Part shown: in pieces, positions 58,801 to 64,000 of the stretch
How positions within the stretch are numbered: position 1 is the first letter of the stretch
Layout of the letters: each line of letters begins with the position of its first letter
Translations under genes and position numbers: made by a program
Notes under the pieces: generated by a model
What the model was told of the DNA's origin: nothing
What the model saw: only the letters and a program-made list of their open reading frames with translations
Database searches by the model: none
DNA from: Arachis hypogaea
Taxonomy: Eukaryota > Streptophyta > Magnoliopsida > Fabales > Fabaceae
Assembly (NCBI RefSeq): GCF_003086295.3
Contig: NC_092051.1
Location: 80,112,445-80,176,444 of the forward strand
Length of the DNA stretch: 64,000 nucleotides
Direction: 5' to 3'

Positions 58801-60892
58801 TTCTTGTTGGTTTGGCTTCTTCAATCTTCATTCTTCTCATCATTGTTAGCGACATCAAATTGATGCTGGCCCCTAAATCACACAAGGCCTTCTCCACCAT
58901 GACTTCTCCTATAATACAGGGGATTTGGAAACTGCCTGGGTCCTTCAATTTCTGAGGCAATTTGTGCTGAATGATGGCACTGCATTCTTCAGTTAACAAC
59001 ACAGTTTCCTCATTTCTCCAGCTTCTCTTCTTGGTCATTAATTCTTTTAAGAATTTTGCATAGAGTGGCATTTGCTCTATTGCCTCAGCAAAGGGAATGT
59101 TGATTTGAAGCTTCTTGAAAATCTCCAAGAACCTGGAGAATTGGCCATCCTTTTCACTTTTCATCAAACGTTGAGGATAAGGTGCTTTAGGTGTATAAGG
59201 CTTCAAGACCTCTTTTTCTTTTTCTTTTGTTGCAAACGGTGTAACAGATTGTCCTTGTTCTTTGTCTTTCACATTTTCCTTTGCTTCATCCTCTGTGGTT
59301 TCCCTTGAAATCTCCTTTAGATTCTTTCCACTTCTGAGTGTTATGGCCTTACATTCCTCCCTTGCAATAGCCTTGGCAGCATGAGAACTGCTTGTCCCAG
59401 GGGCTTGCTTAGTCAAATACAAAATTTGATTTTCTAGCTTCTGGATGGCAGCTCCTTGGTTTTGCAAGTTAGAATTTACTTCTTCCTTAAAAGCCTTCAA
59501 TTCAATTATGTCTTGGCTCATGGTTGCAAGCATTCCTTCCATCCGGTTTAATTGATCTTGAAATTGTTGGTTCGGATTAGGTTGGGTATGTTGATTATTT
59601 TGGCCGTGATATGATGATTGGGGGTAAGTGTTTTGTGTGGCTTGGTATGATCTTTGGTTGGAGTTTTGGTATGAGGAATTGTTTTGTTGGTTGTGGTTGT
59701 AAGGTTTGTGGTTTTGTGGTTGGGTTTGTTGGTTTCCCCACCCAAAGTTTGGGTGGTTTCTCCAGCCTGGGTTGTAAGTGTTGGAGTGTGGATCATATGA
59801 TTGCCTTTGTTGGTTTCCCACATAATTGGCCTCTTCCCAATCACCTCCTTCAATGCCTTCTTCCTCTTGATCTTGTGTGTGTATTGCAGCCACTTGCTTT
59901 GTTTCTAATTGCCTGGTAAGCTCTGCTAGTTGCTTGGCAAACACCTTGTTTTGGGCTAGAATTGTATCCACATGGTTCAGCTCCATGACTCCCTTAGTGT
60001 TGTGCCTTTCTGATGCATAGTAGTACTCATTCTCAGCCACTGTCTCGATCACTTCAATGGCTTCTTCCACGGTCTTTTTCTTGTTCAATGAACCTCCTGA
60101 TGAATGGTCTACAGCCTTCCTTGATTCATAAGAGAGCCCATCATAGAAGATGTGCAATTGCACCCAATCATGGAACATGTTTGGTGGGCATTTCCTTGTC
60201 AAGTCCTTGAATCTCTCCCATGCCTCGTAGAGAGTTTCACCATCTTGTTGTCTAAAAGTCTGGACCTCAGATCGAAGCCTATTGACCTTTTGTGGAGGGT
60301 AGAAACGTGCCAGAAACTTGCCTTCCACCTCATCCCATGTGGTTAGACTCCCCCTTGGGAATGATTCCAGCCACTTAGCTGCCTTGTCCCTAAGTGAAAA
60401 TGGGAACAAGAACAGTTTATAGGCATCTTCCTGGACTCCATTGGACTTCACAGTGTCACAAATTCTCAGGAACTTTGTGAGATGTTGGTTTGGGTCTTCA
60501 TTAGCACTTCCTCCAAAGGAACAATGATTTTCCACCAATGATATTAGCTGTGGCTTGAGCTCAAAATTGTTGGCCTGAATGGGTGGTTTCTGGATGCTAC
60601 TACCACAATTCCCAGAGGTTGGGTTTATGTATGAACTAAGAACCCTCCTCTCAGGAATGGCATTGTTTCCATCAGCTCTCTCATGGTTGTGAACTTCTCT
60701 ATCCATGTTGAGATCTAGAGCTTCCTCAAAATTGTCCTCAGATTCTCCTTCAGATTCCTCTTCTCCCACTACTCTCTTCCCTCTTGCTTCCCTTCTAAGT
60801 CTATGAAGGGTCCTTTCCGGTTCGGTATATGGAGGAGTTGATGTCTCTCCTCTCCTACCTGTCATACAAGAACACAGCTCAAACACAAACAA
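55802..60892 (-). pseudogene. E5 gag-pol, unit C, integrase C-terminus deleted
   Basis: Codons 1 to about 1665 match unit B with roughly seven amino-acid differences (for example Lys to Glu early in gag, Cys to Arg just after the [14 protein letters not shown] block, Lys to Asn in integrase). The frame then runs out of register into the 3' untranslated region, ending in about 30 foreign residues. The cause is a 938-bp deletion relative to unit B, between GCTT words (46078-46081 and 47016-47019 in unit B); the junction is near 55890. Gag, protease, RT, RNase H and the integrase core remain; the integrase C-terminal domain is lost. Confidence 0.9.
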
Positions 60893-61124
60893 GTAAAATA
60901 CTCTTGGTTAATGGAAGGGTATGGTTAGATCAATTGAGGAATTAAATCAAACAGTTAGTGAGTCAGTGAGTTAGTTGCATGAATTTAAAGGCATAAAGAA
61001 AGAAAGCATGTAACCAAGTGCAGAAATTAAAATTCAACAAGTAGCTAAAACAGAATTAACAAAGCAAGAGAAAATTGCTCAATCTAGTTAGCTTCCAATT
61101 TGAGAATTGTCAATCGAAAACCAA

Positions 61125-61142
61125 TCCCCGGCAACGGCGCCA
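61125..61142 (-). other. E5 primer binding site, unit C
   Basis: Identical to 52251-52268, next to LTR D. Confidence 0.85.
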
Positions 61143-61148
61143 TAAACT

Positions 61149-63612
61149 TGATGCACATAAACTAGTTATGCTACGATTTAGGAAATTGCACGATCGGCAA
61201 AATTCCTTCCGGCAAGTGCACCGGTTATCGTCGTCAAGTAAAAACTCACAATAGAGTGAGGTCGAATCCCACAAGGATTGGTTGAGTGAGCAATTCGGAT
61301 TAGAAGTGTGTTCTAGTTGAGCGGAATCAAGAATTGAGATGATAATTGCGGAATGTAAAATTGGCGGGAAAAGTAAATGACAAGAAAATTAAATGGCTGA
61401 ATCTTAAATTGCATGAATTAAAGAGCAGAATGTAAATTGCTGAAATTAAAAGGGAATGGGGATGATTGCAAGAATTGAATTGCAGAATGTAAAGAGAAAG
61501 TGGAAATCAGAAATGGGGAATTCATTGGGTTTAGGAGATATTGAAATCTCCGAATCAAAACATGTAAATCTCTTCCTCAACCAATGCATTCATTAAATTT
61601 TGCTTGGCAATCTTATATGATTGGATCCCAATTCCTTGGCTCACCAATGCTCTCTAAAAACAAACAAATTCCCAATCCCTTGGTTTAAATGTTCATAAGA
61701 AGAGATGATGCTTGATCACTGATTATACCACACAATTTCATGAACCACAATTTGGTAGGATTACATGTCACAATATCCATCCAAACCCCAATCCAATCCA
61801 CTGTGAGAAAGCTTCTCTAGCATGAATCCTCCATTCCTTTCCCAAGGCTCCGAAGGATTCCAAATATGAGTAGTCTCTTTCCCAAGACAACTACTCAATG
61901 GAATTAGATCGAGAAGCTTTCTAACAAATTTCAAGAGAAAAGATTGAAGAAGAAGATAAACTATTATTGATTCATTGAATTACAATAGAGCTCCCTAACC
62001 CAATGAAAGGGGGTTTAGTGAATCATAGCTCTGAATTCAATTACAAAGAAAAGGAAACTAGCTAAAAGTGAAAGTAAAAGTCCCCTCTAACTTAACTTCT
62101 ATCCTATTTATACACTTTCTATATTGAGCTTCAGTTGTGCTTCTTGGGCTTTGAGGCCTCTCCTTGCTTTTCTTTTGCCTTGGGTTTATGATCCATAATC
62201 TTGATGAGGTTGTTGATCCAAGTCCTGTAACATTTATTGAGCCAACTTAGTGATAATCAAATAATGACACATGACTCAATAAATTGAGATTTCAAACTCA
62301 TCAATCCTTCAGGCCCAATCCCATAAACCATGATATTCAATTGGGTTTCATACCAAAGTAAGTTTAAGTTAATAATTGTGCTCAAAGACTAACTTAAATC
62401 ACAATATTTTTGGCCCAGAAACCCTTTTCAAGAGTGGCGTTTAAGTTGTAGTTTAAGCTTAAACTGCAACTTAAACGCCAGACACTTCCAGTGAGGCCAT
62501 TTGTAGAGGCACGTTTAAGCTTTAGTTAAGGTTAAACTGAAGCTTAAACGTGGAAATGGAAGAAGGTAGCCCTGGAGAGTAATGTAGTCGAACACGTTTA
62601 ACCTCCAGTTTAAGGTTAAACTGGAGGTTAAACGTGGAAAGGGAATGAGGCATCCTGGAGGTCGAACACGTTTAACCTCCAGTTTGAGGTCAAACTGGAG
62701 GTTAAACGTGGAAAGGGGTGGAGGCATACTGGAGGTCGAACACGTTTAACCTCCAGTTTGACGTGGAAGCTTGGAATGGTGGCCCTGGAGGTGTCGAACA
62801 CGTTTAACCTCCAGTTTGGGGTCAAACTGGAGGTTAAACGTGGAGGTGGAGAGAGCAACCCTGGAGTGAAAGAAAACGTCGAACACGTTTAAGCTCCAGT
62901 TTGAGTCAAACTGGAGCTTAAACGTGGAAGCTTGGAGAGAGCAACCCTGGAGTGGAGAAACTATCGAACACGTTTAAGCTCCAGTTTGAGTCAAACTGGA
63001 GCTTAAACGTGGAATGGCCCCTGGTACTCTTCCTGGTTCTGGCGTTTAACCTCCAGTTTGAGGTCAAACTGGAGGTTAAACGTGGAACTCCTCCCTGGGT
63101 GGCATACTCATTCTGGCGTTTAACCTCCAGTTTGAGGTCAAACTGGAGGTTAAACGTGGAGTGCTCCTTAAGTGAGGCTTTTCATTCTGGCGTTTAACCT
63201 CCAGTTTGAGGTCAAACTGGAGGTTAAACTTCAATCCCAGCATTACTTATCCTTCATGATTTTGGTGTTTAAGCTCCAGTTTAGGCTTAAACTGGAACTT
63301 AAACTCCACATGTGATATTCAAGCTTCCTTTATTGATTTTGTTGCTTCCTTGCTTAGCCTCTTCTTCCCTGAAATCATCCAAACAATTGCATCAAAGTCT
63401 TGCAAAATTCCATGAGAAATCTTTCATTCATAGCATTTAAGTAATATAACTAAAACTCATGGAATTTGCATCAAAATCATATTGTTTGGGATGGTTCATT
63501 ACTTTGTTCTACATTTACCATTTTTGGTCACTTTAAGCTCAAGAAAATGCATAAAACAACTAAAACTAACAGAAAAATGCTAGTGAAACTAGCCTATGAT
63601 GCCTTGGCATCA
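61149..63612 (-). repeat. E5 LTR D (outer right; 5' LTR in element orientation)
   Basis: 2464 bp; 19 bp shorter than A and C because palindrome unit 5 has lost most of its second arm near 62760. There is also one C-to-T change near 63266. Directly followed by the ATGAT duplication. Confidence 0.95.
62435..63307. repeat. Palindrome array, E5 LTR D (unit 5 broken)
   Basis: Eleven complete units and one half unit; after CCTCCAGTTTG at about 62760 the sequence passes straight to ACGTGGAAGC. Confidence 0.95.
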
Positions 63613-63930
63613 ATGATTGACAAGATCGTGCTACTCAGCTATGTCAAACAAGGAATGAGGCCCCAAGATAAGACCACATTGGAAAGTGCCAGCAATGGGT
63701 CTATGAAGAAGTACAAGACTACTGATGAAGCTTGGCAATTGATCAATGATTTAGCTGAATCTACTCGGAACCATAGACAAAAGCAAGGCCGTTCAAGGGC
63801 CGTTGCAGAAGTATCTTCTGGCATAGAGACTGCTGCTCTTAATCGAAGCATCTGTGGAATGACCAACCTACTGAAGCAAATGCAGTTAAATCAACAAGCT
63901 CAGCAAACTCAACCGCAGCAAAACCAATAA
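63613..63930 (+). pseudogene. E4 gag copy 2, 3' part, after E5
   Basis: Begins at the second ATGAT and continues the gag frame (MIDKIVLLSYVKQGMRPQDK, then TDEAWQLINDLAE, ending QPQQNQ). It keeps the C-runs that copy 1 lost. It stops at TAA 63928-63930, the same position as the TAA at 24663 in copy 1, just before the zinc-knuckle coding sequence. That sequence (CGICADYSHYPDEC) follows in the same frame up to the window end. Confidence 0.85.
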
Positions 63931-64000
63931 CTAGTCCCACAAAGAATTTGCGGAATTTGTGCTGATTACAGCCACTACCCTGATGAATGCCCGCAGCTCC

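Larger units (their letters stand above)
35586..63612 (-). mobile_element. E5: Athila-type LTR retrotransposon in a tandem array (4 LTRs, 3 internal regions)
   Basis: All units lie on the minus strand. LTRs: 35586-38068, 42639-44946 (start in the gap), 52275-54757, 61149-63612. Internal regions: 38069-41638 plus gap, 44947-52274, 54758-61148. Only the outer ends have the ATGAT duplication; inner LTRs pass directly into PBS on one side and polypurine tract on the other. LTRs A and C are both 2483 bp and I see no difference between them by eye, so the array is young. The clade follows from the perfect tRNA-Asp PBS, DLGA protease, FMDD RT and integrase features. There is no extra ORF of the E4 type. 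Confidence 0.9.

Overview
The window is repeat-dominated plant nuclear DNA. Its retrotransposon families, above all the LTR at 13465-15221, look like those of peanut (Arachis); that genus call rests on recognition from memory, not a search. I see no complete host gene, rRNA, tRNA gene or CRISPR array. Almost everything is LTR retrotransposons nested in one another.

Layout. E1 (1-989, minus) looks like the outer end of an LTR cut by the window edge. It abuts E2 (990-8910, plus), a 5'-truncated Ty3/gypsy chromovirus of Tekay/Del type with a decayed gag-pol and a 3.5 kb 3' LTR. E2 in turn abuts E3 (8911-15221, plus), the 3' part of an Athila-like element with an extra ORF downstream of the missing pol, a second small ORF and a 1.76 kb 3' LTR. 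The order suggests E1 inserted into E2, and E2 into E3. From 15222 to 22111 lies older DNA: a decayed MULE transposase (minus), exon-like pieces of a pumilio-24 (Puf6-type) gene, a TIR element with a TTC microsatellite, one SEC23 exon, and a hAT MITE with an 8-bp target duplication.

E4 (22112 to beyond the window, plus) is an Athila-type family arranged LTR-internal-LTR-internal. Its first internal region has a broken gag-pol but an intact 417-aa extra ORF preceded by a splice-acceptor-like site. Its second internal region is interrupted within gag by E5 (35586-63612, minus, 28,027 bp). E5 is a very young Athila-type family present as a tandem array of four LTRs and three internal regions, flanked by a single 5-bp duplication (ATGAT). 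The middle internal region carries an uninterrupted 1810-codon gag-pol. One unit contains a 1000-N assembly gap.

Working together: in an intact E5 or E4 unit the LTR drives a genomic RNA, a tRNA-Asp 3' end would prime minus-strand synthesis at the PBS next to the 5' LTR, and a polypurine tract next to the 3' LTR would prime the plus strand. Gag, protease, RT, RNase H and integrase come from the polyprotein. Three features recur across unrelated families and are the main points of interest: (1) arrays of short family-specific palindromes in LTRs and in the spacer downstream of pol; (2) extra internal copies of each Athila-type family's own polypurine-tract motif; (3) tandem, LTR-sharing arrays in two families.
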